DNA of 64,000 bases, taken from assembly GCA_035041965.1 (NCBI GenBank), contig JAPYMA010000160.1, positions 310,001-374,000 on the forward strand, given 5' to 3'. Below the pieces are notes generated by a model. That model was not told the DNA's origin, made no database searches, and was given only the letters and a program-made list of their open reading frames with translations. The DNA is from Anisakis pegreffii. Lineage: Eukaryota; Nematoda; Chromadorea; Rhabditida; Anisakidae. Within the stretch, counting starts at the first letter, position 1. The number at the start of each line of letters is the position of its first letter. This document shows positions 24,361 to 35,000 of this stretch, one piece after another. Both the position numbers and the translations under genes were made by a program.

Positions 24361-24421
24361 GGCCTGGCCTAGCGGGTAGTGCGCTAGCGCTAAGTGTGGG
24401 TGGCCGGTGGTTTTGTTCCGC
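24361..24421 (+). repeat. tRNA-like (SINE-like) sequence in the left arm
   Basis: TGGCCTAGCGGGTAGTGC at 24365 matches the internal A box of RNA polymerase III genes (TRGCNNAGYGG), and GGTTTTGTTCC at 24409-24419 is a weak B box (consensus GGTTCGANNCC), about 44 bases later as in tRNAs. A D-stem-like TAGC...GCTA pairing is visible. The cloverleaf is not intact, so this looks like a tRNA-derived SINE head, not a working tRNA. Confidence 0.45.
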
Positions 24422-24496
24422 GTGATGCCGAAGTTTTTTTCTCGTGTATGTATGACATATTCAAACAACCATGATATTCTGATTCCCTCCCCACAG

Positions 24497-24730
24497 CTTC
24501 TATCTTTCATTGTGGGGACATTTTCACACATTTTAAAAACTTTGAGATCTCTTTTGATTGTTTGTACCTGGATGCAGCCACGTATGGTTTTAATTTTGGA
24601 TTCGTGGCCACCATTCAAACGACATGATGAAATGAGAGAAATGTTTCCATCAAATGTATCTCTCGAAATTGAGAACATTCCAGCCGGCGCTACTTCCCTT
24701 ATTCAACCACTGGATCGATTCTTTCACAGT
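24497..24730 (+). pseudogene. Fragment of a pogo/Tigger-type DDE transposase
   Basis: The open frame through the loop reads MVLILDSWPPFKRHDEM and then IPAGATSLIQPLDRFF. This matches the segment around the second catalytic aspartate of the DDE superfamily endonuclease (DDE_1) of Tc1/mariner-group pogo and Tigger elements: a hydrophobic strand, LDSW, a helix, and PxGTTSLIQPLD. Only some 75 codons of the domain are present. There is no N-terminal DNA-binding domain, and the frame runs into the inverted arms on both sides, so it is a captured or interrupted remnant. Confidence 0.65.
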
Positions 24731-24804
24731 TGTGGGGAGGGAATCAGAATATCATGGTTGTTTGAATATGTCATACATACACAAGAAAAAAACTTCGGCA
24801 TCAC

Positions 24805-24865
24805 GCGGAACAGAACCACCGGCCACCCACACTTAGCGGTAGCGCACTACCCGCTAGGCCAGGCC
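24805..24865 (-). repeat. tRNA-like (SINE-like) sequence in the right arm
   Basis: This is the inverted copy of the left-arm sequence. Its B box, GGTTCTGTTCC (24807-24817 on the minus strand), is closer to consensus than the left copy; the A box lies at 24852-24861. The two copies point towards each other across the loop. Confidence 0.45.
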
Positions 24866-25054
24866 GTTGCTGCCGCATCAAAATTCAGAACTTGCCTTCA
24901 ATACACTGAAAACCTTTTCCCCGCCATATTTCGCCTCCCCTTTGTGTTTCGCAAAAAATTCTTACATATTCATGATCAGCTCGAGGAGCTGTACAATCTG
25001 ATGTATATTTCATCACGAAACGCCAGATTAAGTTTGTGACATTTCCTAGTGAGT

Positions 25055-27656
25055 GAATCAATGTTGCTGTTGTTTTTCGATCTTGTGTTATTATTTACGC
25101 TTCGTCTTTATTGCTTCTTTCCTTGGATACAGTAACAAAAGTCTTCTCCGAACTGGTGCTTCTCATGCAAGTTCATCTCTCTTTCCAGACGATTATTTGC
25201 AATATAGTGATGTCAACGAGAATCTCTTCATCAAGTACCCAAAAAACTAACTATAAGTGAAAAGCAATACGTATAAATTGAAAGATATGTGAAAATCGGT
25301 AAGCGCGATGAAATCGAAGTATATTTGAATATGTATGAGAAAACGCTAAAGGAGGCAAGTCAAAGAAGGCGATAAGCTTCATTTATCTATTCGGAGGAAA
25401 GAAAGCTTGATGATACGTTTGCATATTAACACGAGATAACAGTTTTTTTTCCAGATGTCTTCACTGTAATTACTAATTGTATTACTGCGATGACTACATC
25501 AAATGTCAATGAAAATTCGCAAATGAATTAGAGTAATGCTAGCGAAAACAATCCCACTGTAGAAGTCCCATGCAGAGATTTCATTCGTGATATAAATGTA
25601 TGGTTAAAAAGCAAATTTTTTCAAGGTAATTTCACGTTTGCAGATATCGCGAATGAGAAATTTTAACAATTTTTATAAACGGCATCTTCTTCATAATGAT
25701 CGCTGCTATCAACATCATATAAACATTCACTATTCTGGCTTCGTATGTGAATATCACATATGAAGTTATGAATATCTTTGTAAACGGAATGACTATGTGG
25801 GTGAACTCTTTGTTAGGTGAATTGATACTTGGTGAGATGCGATTCGAGCGACTGCGGTGCTGAAACAACCTCGAGTCGCTGTAAACCGAGCAATCAGTTC
25901 TTTCAGATGACCATATACCAGTTCTTATGAATCTGTTGCGAAACAATATGATTTCCAAATTTTTTCTCTCGTTCAGAAATTTCCCACTAATCTGCAACAG
26001 ATAATACGAAACAGGCAAACTCACAGGGCTTTGGTGACCTCCCAAAGCAAATATTATAGATAATTACGAAATGCAAACGAGACCAAATGATTGGTAATTA
26101 CTCACACCCTAATTAGTGAAATCTCAATGAATGTGAAAGTTTTTATAAAGTGTGAAGATCGTTGAATTTGATAAAAAATGAAAGCGTGTCTAGCAAATGA
26201 TGAGTTCAAGGATGAAAACAAGATACGAGATGATGATACCGAATGAAGGATTCATTAGGAAAGTGTGTGGGAATCGACGAGATTTCATTAATGCACCATC
26301 AATATGAGTTGATTGTTAATCTATCTTCCACAGCTCGTCACTGAAGCGTACAGATTCTGAGGATTCACTTCAGTGTCCTTGAACGCCAAATGCACTTAAT
26401 TAGAATTCGGTCTTCTTAATCTCTACCTCGTTAATCAAGGACTTCCCAACTCATTTTCTGGGTGTTTACTCACTGCTAAATTCATGTCTAGACTGACATA
26501 TTGCGGAACGTTCCTTGATTCCGATTATTCAATCAGTATTACAATCGGTCACACTACCTATATAACCGTTATTCAATATCATTATTCGTATAATCTCGTT
26601 ATCCTGCCTCTTATTAAATCCGATCACTGTTGCCATTGGCTTGTTAGACTATTTCACCAAGTTTGCCATCAGCCACTTTACATTGCCTTTATTGTGCCGT
26701 TTCAGCTTGTTAAAATATGAAGAATGCAACGTAAAGGAATGGATGAAAAGTGGCGATAATCAGAGCATAATGTCGCTACGGATTGAATTAAGCGTGGATG
26801 AGACTGATTACGGGAAACCAGATACCTCCTTCGCTTATAACGGAATCGCCTATTTGTTCAACAAGTAGCTCGGCCTACAACCATGCGTTTATTTCATAAA
26901 TACCTCACTCAGGTGTGATAGAAATATCTATTTGTAAAATGGATGCATAGCCCCGATATGGGGCTCATTCTTAGCCTAAAGGCCAAATGTGATCCACTGC
27001 GATATTATGCTCTGTCTATCATCACTTGTAGTAGAACAAGTGATAACGGACTGTAATAATTTACAATTCCAAGTTACTGAAAAGTGTGGTCATGATTCAG
27101 TTCACTCGGTGACTCAGTGCGATGAGATCACAAAATATTGTACAATAATATGCTTGAGTTGTGAACCGTTTTGGATTAGATTCGCAAAAAGTCACTTGGA
27201 TGCAGTGTTTCAGTGCGTTATTATTCCTTCGCTGATTCCCTTCATCAATCCACGCTTCAGCCATCAAGGAAAAACAATTCTCCATTTCAGAAGTCTTCAC
27301 AGAAAATATTTTTCAGGAACAAAAGACATTTAGTTAGCATATGCAACGTTAGAAAGCGATTGAAATTATTCACTGAGACAGTTCCATTTATTGGTTACCT
27401 CCTTGTGCTATCACATGGACTCCAGAAATTTTATTTCCGTGCAAAGTTCAGATGCATTTTGTTATCACTGAATTAAGGAATGCTTCACAACGAATCACAT
27501 ATCCAGCTCAAAGATGATGACCCTTTCGACGCTCGATGGGAATCTGCGGTTGACTTTATGGTCGTTGATGGTCACGCTACTGAAAAAAGATGTCTCCGTC
27601 AATCGCTAATTCACTGGAAAAATAATTTTGTTTGGTTGAAAATGTTCCGCTAATAA
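25055..27656. other. Intergenic region with weak open frames only
   Basis: A 137-codon minus-strand open frame (25632-26045) competes with a plus-strand frame reading YEVMNIFVNGMTMWVNSLL (about 25755-25860); neither has splice context or a recognised domain. At 26641-26690 the plus-strand peptide LLDYFTKFAIS recalls retroelement integrases, but the flanking sequence does not continue the match. No gene is claimed. Confidence 0.35.
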
Positions 27657-27699
27657 CGCCACTGATTAAAGAGTTCTCGCTGCTCTTTCATCAGTGGCG
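27657..27699. repeat. Short imperfect hairpin
   Basis: CGCCACTGATTAAAGAG (27657-27673) pairs with CTCTTTCATCAGTGGCG (27683-27699), 16 of 17 positions, around a 9-base loop. It may be part of a small inverted-repeat element that includes neighbouring CGCTAAT motifs. Confidence 0.75.
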
Positions 27700-28898
27700 C
27701 TAAAGAACCACTAACCGGAAGAAAACAGCTGCAGTTTTCGTTGAAATGCTACTCATCGTATTTAGTCCGCTAATCGCTACTTTTAAATCTTTTCTCAAAA
27801 TTTGCAATCGCACCACTGATTTGTTCGGGAAAAAACTTCATTAGGCCGGCAAAGAGTTGAAAATTATTTTTCAATCATTTGGCAGCGAAAAAAACTTTCC
27901 CTTTTCAACAAAACATACGAGTCAATACTAACAACAAGACTCAGCATCAAGAACCCAACCTAATGACGATAAAAAAGGTCAAAGATGATCAACAATCAAC
28001 TGGCAGCAGACCACGCTACATTCTCTCATTCGTTTTCGAAAATAACGATATGCTGAGCACTTCGTCTGAGAGTATAAATCGTTTAGGTCTTATTATATCC
28101 TTTCGTAGCGAGAATGGGAATGAAGAAAAGTTCAGTGCACTACCGCATGGATTATTTAAATTTAGTGAGGTGAGACGGAATGCTAGTGGTGCAAATTTGG
28201 GATATGACTGAATGTTTAAGTTGGAACCCTTTGGACGTTTTCGAATAGGATCAGGTCGAGTTTAGTGCCCGCTAGAGTTAAGGCGCAAATATGTATTTTA
28301 AACAAGTTGGTGTTGAGAGAGATGTGCATTTACTTGCAGATGAAAAGTAGAGAGTTAACTGAAGTCTGGAAAAAAATAACTTCCTAGAACGCTAACGAAA
28401 CAAAGTAGTGCAGGTCGTCGCTACTTTATGCCGCTCAAAAATTGTCGCAGTTTCCGCTGTGTGAAAAAAGTAGCGCACTATTGCACTACCGAGAAAAGTA
28501 ACTCCGCTGGTAGCACAACAGCGAATAGCACACTATTGCTGGCCACTCATTCTGGTGTTCGTTGATGCTTGAGCAGAATTGATATAAGGAACGTCGAATT
28601 TATAACTAATCGACAGTAACAGAAATAGAACTGAAAAGTCGATGAAGTGCAAAATCAAGGAAAGGCACTACATTTAAACGATCCTGGCTTCGATCAGCGA
28701 AACGGTTTTGCTCAGGCAGTAATCGTGAACGAGCAAAACAATAAAGAATCGGTCCAAATTTGATGCATTCAGCCTGATATTTAGCTTTTCGAAATGTAAC
28801 TGAAAACAAGCGAGGATTGAATGCCGATTGACAAATGTAACGTGGTCTGAATGTATAACAACCATAACTTGAATGTGACGAAAGAATCAAACTTTTAG
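27700..28898. other. Region before the hAT-like element, no firm gene
   Basis: A 110-codon plus-strand open frame (27879-28211, no early ATG) and a 118-codon minus-strand frame (28606-28962) are present. Neither is recognised, and the second runs into the transposon end. A run of related short motifs (TAGCGCACTATTGCAC and TAGCACACTATTGC at 28470-28540) suggests repeat-derived DNA. Confidence 0.35.
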
Positions 28899-28906
28899 GT
28901 CCCAAC

Positions 28907-29866
28907 TTGGGTTTGCACGCGATCCCAGGATCCCGGGATTTCAGTTCTGATTCCGATCCCAAGATTTGAGTTTTGAAAATTTTCGGGAATTCGGGATTTG
29001 ATAAAATAGGTCAATTTGCGTGAATTTTGATGGTATGCCCATCTTGAAGCAAGCCTTAATCATTCCGATCTCATTCATATGCACTCATCTTTGCTCTTTG
29101 CCCGCTATCACTGATGAATAACCAAGGAAATAGGCGCAAGTTGGACGAATGACATGATCAACAACAGCTCGATGAACTTTTACGTATCATTTCATTGAAT
29201 ATTTATCTGATTATTCTGCTCTCCATTGGTTTATATCACGTTCATCTGGATGCATTTCTATGTAAACTAAGAGAGATAGTCACAGTTTCTAATAAGAACC
29301 AAGAGCAACAAAGTTCAACGAAATTTTGAGTCATTAGTTCGATGAAAATCCATTGCGGATATTTTTTCACTTTTTAGAGAAACTCTGAACTTTTAATTTT
29401 TTTCAAAATTCAAGTGACATAATTCACGCGATGCATTTCCTTCGTAAAAAATCGAAATTTCCGAAATAGCAGAATTCACCTGACGTCAATACCGAGAGAA
29501 AATGGACTTTAAGCACTGCAAATAAGTGTTTGAGAGTCAAGAATTTCATGTATTAGACCCGAGATGACAAGATGCCTTAGCGTACAAACTGCAGTATGCC
29601 CTTGCGGGATGATCATTAGCATCATCGTGTGAAGTATTAATCTGAATTTGAATAATTTGGTTTCTCGAATTTGTTCAATAATTTGTTGAATTAACTCCTT
29701 TCTGATTAGTAATGAACATATTGGTTCGAAAAAATGTGTTTGAACATGGCCCGCACCGATATTATAAAAATTGTTCGATTCCGGGATTATCCCGGGATCA
29801 AAAATCGATCTCGGGATTAAATCCCGATTCCGGGATTGAAAAAACGTCGGGATTTTGCAAACCCTA
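28907..29866. mobile_element. hAT-like non-autonomous transposon (960 bp)
   Basis: The left end TTGGGTTTGCA and the right end, read inward, TAGGGTTTGCA are imperfect terminal inverted repeats of hAT type. Flanking 8-base sequences GTCCCAAC (28899-28906) and ATCCCAAC (29867-29874) match at 7 of 8 positions, the target-duplication length of hAT elements. Subterminal regions are full of ATCCCGGGAT-like motifs (28919-28990 and 29780-29850), typical of hAT transposase binding regions. A 125-codon minus-strand frame (29509-29886) crosses the right end and shows no transposase domain, so movement would need an enzyme supplied elsewhere. Confidence 0.75.
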
Positions 29867-29934
29867 ATCCCAACTTCCCAGAACAAAGATAAAGCAAGTA
29901 ATTTACCTGAACATTTAATGATGTTTAATCACAG

Positions 29935-30243
29935 TGCTGCGAATTCCACGTGTACTTGTGCGTACGATCATTCTGTCTGAAAAAAAGAATTATACGTTTG
30001 ACGATCACTGGTTTGTCACCCAAATTTTTCGGGTTCTCTCGTTTTTATGGTACTTACTTCGCAATGTCAATATACTGATCAGTGAGATGTACTTTGATAG
30101 AGAATTTTGTATGGATAAACGAAAACGTATCGCAATCGAAATTTAAAGATTGATGGAATGATTATTGAATATTTCAGAACCTGGCTTCGCCGTGGTCTTC
30201 TTGGTTGACAGTGCTCTTCTTTATTGCACATTCGAGCCTTCCA
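29935..30243 (+). CDS. Two candidate exons, possibly the 5' part of the gene at 32.0-36.05 kb
   Basis: Exon-like segment 29935-30032 follows a TTTAATCACAG acceptor and reads LRIPRVLVRTIILSEKKNYT, then FDDHWFVTQIFR, to a GTTCTC donor. Segment 30178-30243 lies between an excellent TATTTCAG acceptor and a GTAAGG donor; it is exactly 66 bases and reads NLASPWSSWLTVLFFIAHSS in the frame continuing from the first. Phase agrees between the two, but a missing exon would be needed to join them to 32012. The function is unknown; the second segment is hydrophobic. The first lies only 60 bases right of the hAT-like element. Confidence 0.3.
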
Positions 30244-31321
30244 GTAAGGTTGGTTGCTTATGAATCTCAGTGGCTCCTTAAATGACCTGCACTGTCTTAT
30301 TGTGTCATTCTGTTGCTGCACTTGTTTTTCAAATCTTCATTTTTTAAATTTTCCGCTCAACAGTGCCCACTTAGTGCTGATCGAAATTTTCCAGTACTTT
30401 AGGAATCATCATTTTGTAGCCTACCACCACCTTTTCCTCTTTTACTAGTTCTGTATTCAGAAGCACACTAAATTGGGTTCGTGGTAAGATCGTGAGCCCC
30501 AAAAACCTCGTGGATGCTGCGATCCCTTTGACTCAACCTCACTATTTGTTTTGTTGTTTTACAACTCTTCTTTCGGCGTTTTTCTTAATCTTTTCATTCG
30601 ATTGCTTTTTGTTTGTTTACTTTTCACGGTACTTTTCCGTGGCACTCACACCTTGAGAGTGGAAGGTCACTTGCTTTATTTATCACCGCACTTTTTTCTA
30701 CAAATTAATTACAAACTTATGAATAGTTGCTTATTTTCGATAATTTTGGAACTGAATTTGTTCGACAATTTCATTGTTGACAGCGTTAATCATTCGATAG
30801 TAACTAATTCGATTATGTTATAACATAGAACCTCAACATTGAAACACCTCAGATTAATATTTTTACTGTGATGACCATTTGATCGTTTGATGTGTTGATC
30901 AGTTCTGCTGATATGGACGGTTGAAGAGCTTCGATTCCATATCAGTTCAGTGCTTATTCTTCGATTGAATGATTACTTTTCTCCATCGTCCACCTTCTTC
31001 TCTTCTCCGATTTGAGTTTTGAAAGTTCTCATTTTACAAGATTGGGGAAATACACCAAAATTTTGGCATTGATTGCATATAATTGCGTTGAACTTCCTTG
31101 CCACATGTATCATATAATTGGTATGTATCGTACATCAAAATATGAGAATTAGATCGTATTTCAATTTTTTTCCACTTTTTTTAAAATTTGGTACTATTTT
31201 TACTTCTTTTCAACCATCCAGCATAATGTTAGAGCGCTCTGCTTTTCATGTTGTATTATTGCTTATATATTTTTTTCCTCGGCAATAAACCCTATCTATC
31301 TAATTGCAATCGCTATCGATA
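30244..31321. other. AT-rich stretch, intron or spacer
   Basis: This has low complexity with T-rich runs. If the candidate exons on either side belong to one plus-strand gene, it is an intron. A plus-strand frame near 30372-30445 (AHLVLIEIFQYFRNHHF) follows a CAACAG acceptor but does not fit in phase, so it is not claimed. Confidence 0.3.
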
Positions 31322-31591
31322 TCAGAAGTGCGATTGTTGACTGCCAGTATGAGAGATTTCGTTGAGGATTTTTTGTACTTCATGTGTTTCAATATCAACT
31401 TCTTTGACCATTTCGTTGATCATTTCATCCTGAAGCTCATCAAGTGAGCTGTGATGATTTGCCGACTTGTTTCGGTTTAGTGACTGCATGTTCTCTCTGA
31501 GATCAATCTCATCGCCATATTGATGCGGAAATGGTTTTGGAAAACGCAGAAATGTATTCCGACCGAACTGGTCCCTCGTTTCTGTGAACAT
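31322..31591 (-). CDS. Small unrecognised protein or terminal exon
   Basis: The minus-strand frame ends with a stop at 31322-31324 and has strongly protein-like composition: a basic and aromatic start (RFPKPFPHQYGDEIDL), then an acidic, helix-prone part (LDELQDEMINEMVKEVDIET) and a C-terminus SHTGSQQSHF. It could start at the ATG at 31591 (89 residues). Alternatively, it could be a last exon beginning at 31581, after GATGTTCACAG preceded by a T-rich tract. The same frame extends upstream through a hydrophobic run (CVLFLLLMF) without another ATG, which would suit a signal peptide if an upstream exon supplied the start. It lies on the strand opposite the gene at 32.0-36.05 kb. No family is recognised. 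Confidence 0.45.
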   Translation of the reverse strand: MFTETRDQFGRNTFLRFPKPFPHQYGDEIDLRENMQSLNRNKSANHHSSLDELQDEMINEMVKEVDIETHEVQKILNEISHTGSQQSHF

Positions 31592-32011
31592 CAATAATAG
31601 GAACAGAACACAAAAAGAAAAAAAACATTTGGTACAGTAATTGAGTATATTGCATCAAACACAGAAACAACCACATTGCCAACATTACTCAGCAGTGTGC
31701 TGATCAAGCAATTAACAAATGAAATTAGTCAAGAAGAAAGTGAATATGTGTGATCAGTGCAGACACTGGAGGACTGATTAGTGGAACGTGAAATTTATTT
31801 GATGGCATGAATTGTTTTAGGATGCCAATTTGTTTTTTTTCAACAATATTTTTGCAATTTTTTTTGTTGATTACATCTTTGTAAGTTTTTTTTCAAAACC
31901 AGTATCAGTAAATCTTATTCTTGAGATTTTCTTGTGTTAACAACTGAGCCCAATCAGGAGTTGGTATCTGTAGTGAAAGCAATCAATAATACAATACAAA
32001 CGATATTCCAG

Positions 32012-35000
32012 CTGTCGATCGACACGCTCAACTGAGGAAGATGCGATAGCAGAGTTGCGATCTGCTGAAGAATGCTTTCATCGATACACTAATCTTGATC
32101 ACCATCGTAGTTTCACTGAGTGGCTCCATAGGAAAAACTCGTCTCATTATTCGCCAATTGTACCTTCATATCATCAAGCACTTTTGAAGTTACAGGTAGT
32201 TTTCTTTTTACTTTGATCGTTTCGTTTTCGATGGGGAACTATGAATAAAATTTCAATTCATCAAAAAAGTAACTAAACGCACTTTTCTATTATTTCAAAG
32301 GACCAACTGATCAATGCTAAATTTCACAGTTTGATGACTCAAGTAATTTTCCATAAACAGTTAATGAATCTCGTTGAATAAATTTTGCTTTTGAAGTTTT
32401 CATTTGAAAATATGATTCTGTTGGTTGTTCAGTTTGATGTTGTCCATTTTTACACTGCTTTGAAGCGTCGAATTTTACTGTACCAAGGAAACCAATTGCT
32501 TCGCCCTCGCTTTTCATGAGGAGGGTGACAATTTTGATTTAAGTATGTGGATGTCGATATTTAATCGTAGAGTGGATGCTGTGACATCCATTTCAAGCAT
32601 AGGTAATACTGTAGCAGTACAACTTGATAGACCGACTGGTCATTGATATACTTGAATGAAATTTTGCAAATTCTTAGTATACTGTAAAATATACAAGATT
32701 AATGGGCCTGCATATATCAGTGCTTTATGAACAACTGTAATAAAGAACACATATAACGCGTCATGCCATCCATTGCGTCGAGAATAATATTATCTAAATA
32801 TCAACTTAATGAACAAAGATTTCAGGTGAGTGGACTCAGAGATGGTCAACAAGTCACATCTGGCGCTTCAGCTTGTAACAGTCGTAAAATGAGTGTGATC
32901 AGCTCAGAAACACCTCTTCGAGAACGTGCGCTGTGCAAATTTGAATACATCCTTAACTACAATGCTAAGGTGATCATATGCTTGCTGTTTATATCTCGTT
33001 CTATGAATCTTGAGAGATACAGAGCCGGTGTTGTGAGGGGTGCGAGGATGTTTTAAGTAATGTTTTAGGGGATGCGAGTACAACTTAAAATTTTTGATGG
33101 CGGTAGTCTACCCAGTTGCGAAGGGAAAAAAAGGTTGAGAACCATTGACGTAGAGTGTGATCAAAATCAACGTTCTTCGATTATTTCAAACGAAAATTAG
33201 CCATTACAAATTCTTAAAATAAGATTCTGTGTTTGATGAATATTTTTTATCAAAGTTCATCTAAACTCTCAAGCTTCGAAATGGGAATTCGTTGAATACG
33301 GCTGATTTGGAGGAAATGTGATTGCGATCGATGCAATTGGGTACTACACAATTGGTGTATTTAGCGCTCTTTTCCAACCCTTGTAAACTGATCACATTTA
33401 GCAGTGCTTATTAAGACAGATGAACTTCCAGCTGTGTCATGCATGCTGAGTTAATCAGTCGTTTTTTTTTCGAGAACGAGAGGAAACGTAGCAGTTTCAA
33501 CAACAAAAAAAAATTAGAATTCCGAATGCATTACGTCACAAGGATAGGTTGAGTAATGGAAAGAGCTGAACTATACGTTCAAAGCTTTCAATATAAATGA
33601 GGAACAAGTGGTAATTGATGTCAAAGTGTCCCAATCTTTTAATATTCAGGTCAGCTGATGCAAAAATTTATTTCACTTTCCAGCTCAATGAAGAAATTCA
33701 TGATCATTCAAATTTGATGACGTGATCATGAATGGTCAACAGTGATGTGTATGGTCAATAGCGTGCAGACTTTAATCATCTCTCTTTCATCGTTTCATTC
33801 GATTACTTCCAGTTTAGCCAAAGACTGTTTATAAGGAGGCCTCGCTCACCAATAACTCATTAAAAAACTTGTGTGCATAAACGGTGAATGACTCTGTGAA
33901 TCATTCGAACAAAATCATCACGCAACTGTTCGCACAAAGTGAATCATCATTGTACTGTATCCGACGATAGTTCCACAATCGTCTGCATATGGTTATCATC
34001 GGACTGGAATTGCACAGAAACGATGAAGGAAAAAGAGACGATTTGAGACACTGCTTTGAGTTTGAGCATTGCGGATTGATTCTAACCACGTAATAATTAT
34101 GTTAAGAGGATACCGGCAGCGTTGACGGAAGTGAAATGCTCATGCGCAAGACCTTCATCGAGGTTGATTGGCAGGAAGATTTTTGAATGTGAACCGCTAC
34201 GATATCAAATTCGTGTACTGCTATTCGATGACCAATGCCAAACATATTCGGAGCACGTCGAAACTATTGCGCTTGCATGCATTCCCGTGGTGCAGGTATT
34301 TATCTGGATCAGTCTTTATTATGAATTTCTACTGCTGCGTTATAAATTGCAACAGTTTTGAACTCTGCGTGCACCCTTCTTATGATTCTCATTGCTTATC
34401 GAATCCTTGGTCAGCAAGCTTATTCTTGAGTGTTGAAGAAAGTATGCAGTGTTTTTCTATGGTGATTTCGTCGCAATCACAAAGTTTTACCGTCTGTTTT
34501 TTTGCCATTACCAAAATTTAGCACTTTTCCTTTCGGACTTTTGGCTATGGCTTGCATTTAGCGTATATGCAAAGGCTACACTTTCGAGTAATGCTGATCG
34601 AGAGTGCAGTCAGTTCTCTCGCCATTAGTCGAAAACACATCAAACAAATTGGGTTACGATGTAAGAATTTCAGACAATTTCATTTATCTTAATCAACACA
34701 TGGTTAGGTTCAGAATGAGGCTTAGGCTTAAGGTTTAACGCAGGCTTGGACAAAAGCTGAGACTCAGCACATGCTCAAGGTTGGGCTAAGGTCCGACCCA
34801 AGCTTAGGCTGAAGCCCAAGAAAGGCTCAGGCTTAAGCTAGGGTGAACTCAGGATTAGACTGAAGGTTACTTTTATATACTCACATATTATATACTCACC
34901 CTAGGCTTAGGCCAAAACTTCTTCAAGCCTAGATAAGGTTTAGGTTTAGACTGAAGCTTAGGTTTACTCCAGTCTTAGGATGGGGCTTTCCTAGAGCTCA

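Larger units (their letters stand above)
24172..25054. mobile_element. Fold-back element with long, near-identical inverted arms
   Basis: Left arm 24172-24496 and right arm 24731-25054 are inverted copies over about 320 bases. Differences are scattered single bases, and identity is above 90% by eye. Both outer ends reach the motif ACT-N-ACTAGGAAA; both inner ends reach CCCTCCCCACA. The loop, 24497-24730, carries a transposase fragment. Each arm also contains a tRNA-like promoter region. Because the arms mirror each other, the same protein frame (ending HDQLEELYNLMYISSRNARL) appears on both strands. This frame is not a recognised family and may not be coding. A transcript through the element would fold into a long double-stranded RNA. 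Confidence 0.8.

Noticed and set aside
24187..24678. 163-codon minus-strand and 210-codon plus-strand open frames as genes
   Set aside because: They share the same C-terminal peptide because they are the two arms of one inverted repeat. Apart from the DDE fragment in the loop, they show no family and no start or splice context.
25632..26045. 137-codon minus-strand frame as a gene
   Set aside because: Composition resembles translated AT-rich spacer, a competing plus-strand frame is present, and no homology is recognised.
26484..26868. Retroelement integrase fragment suggested by LLDYFTKFAIS
   Set aside because: Only about ten residues resemble the integrase core; the flanks do not continue the match, and no other retroelement part is nearby.
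29509..29886. 125-codon minus-strand frame as a hAT transposase
   Set aside because: It overlaps the terminal repeat and shows none of the conserved hAT dimerisation or catalytic motifs.
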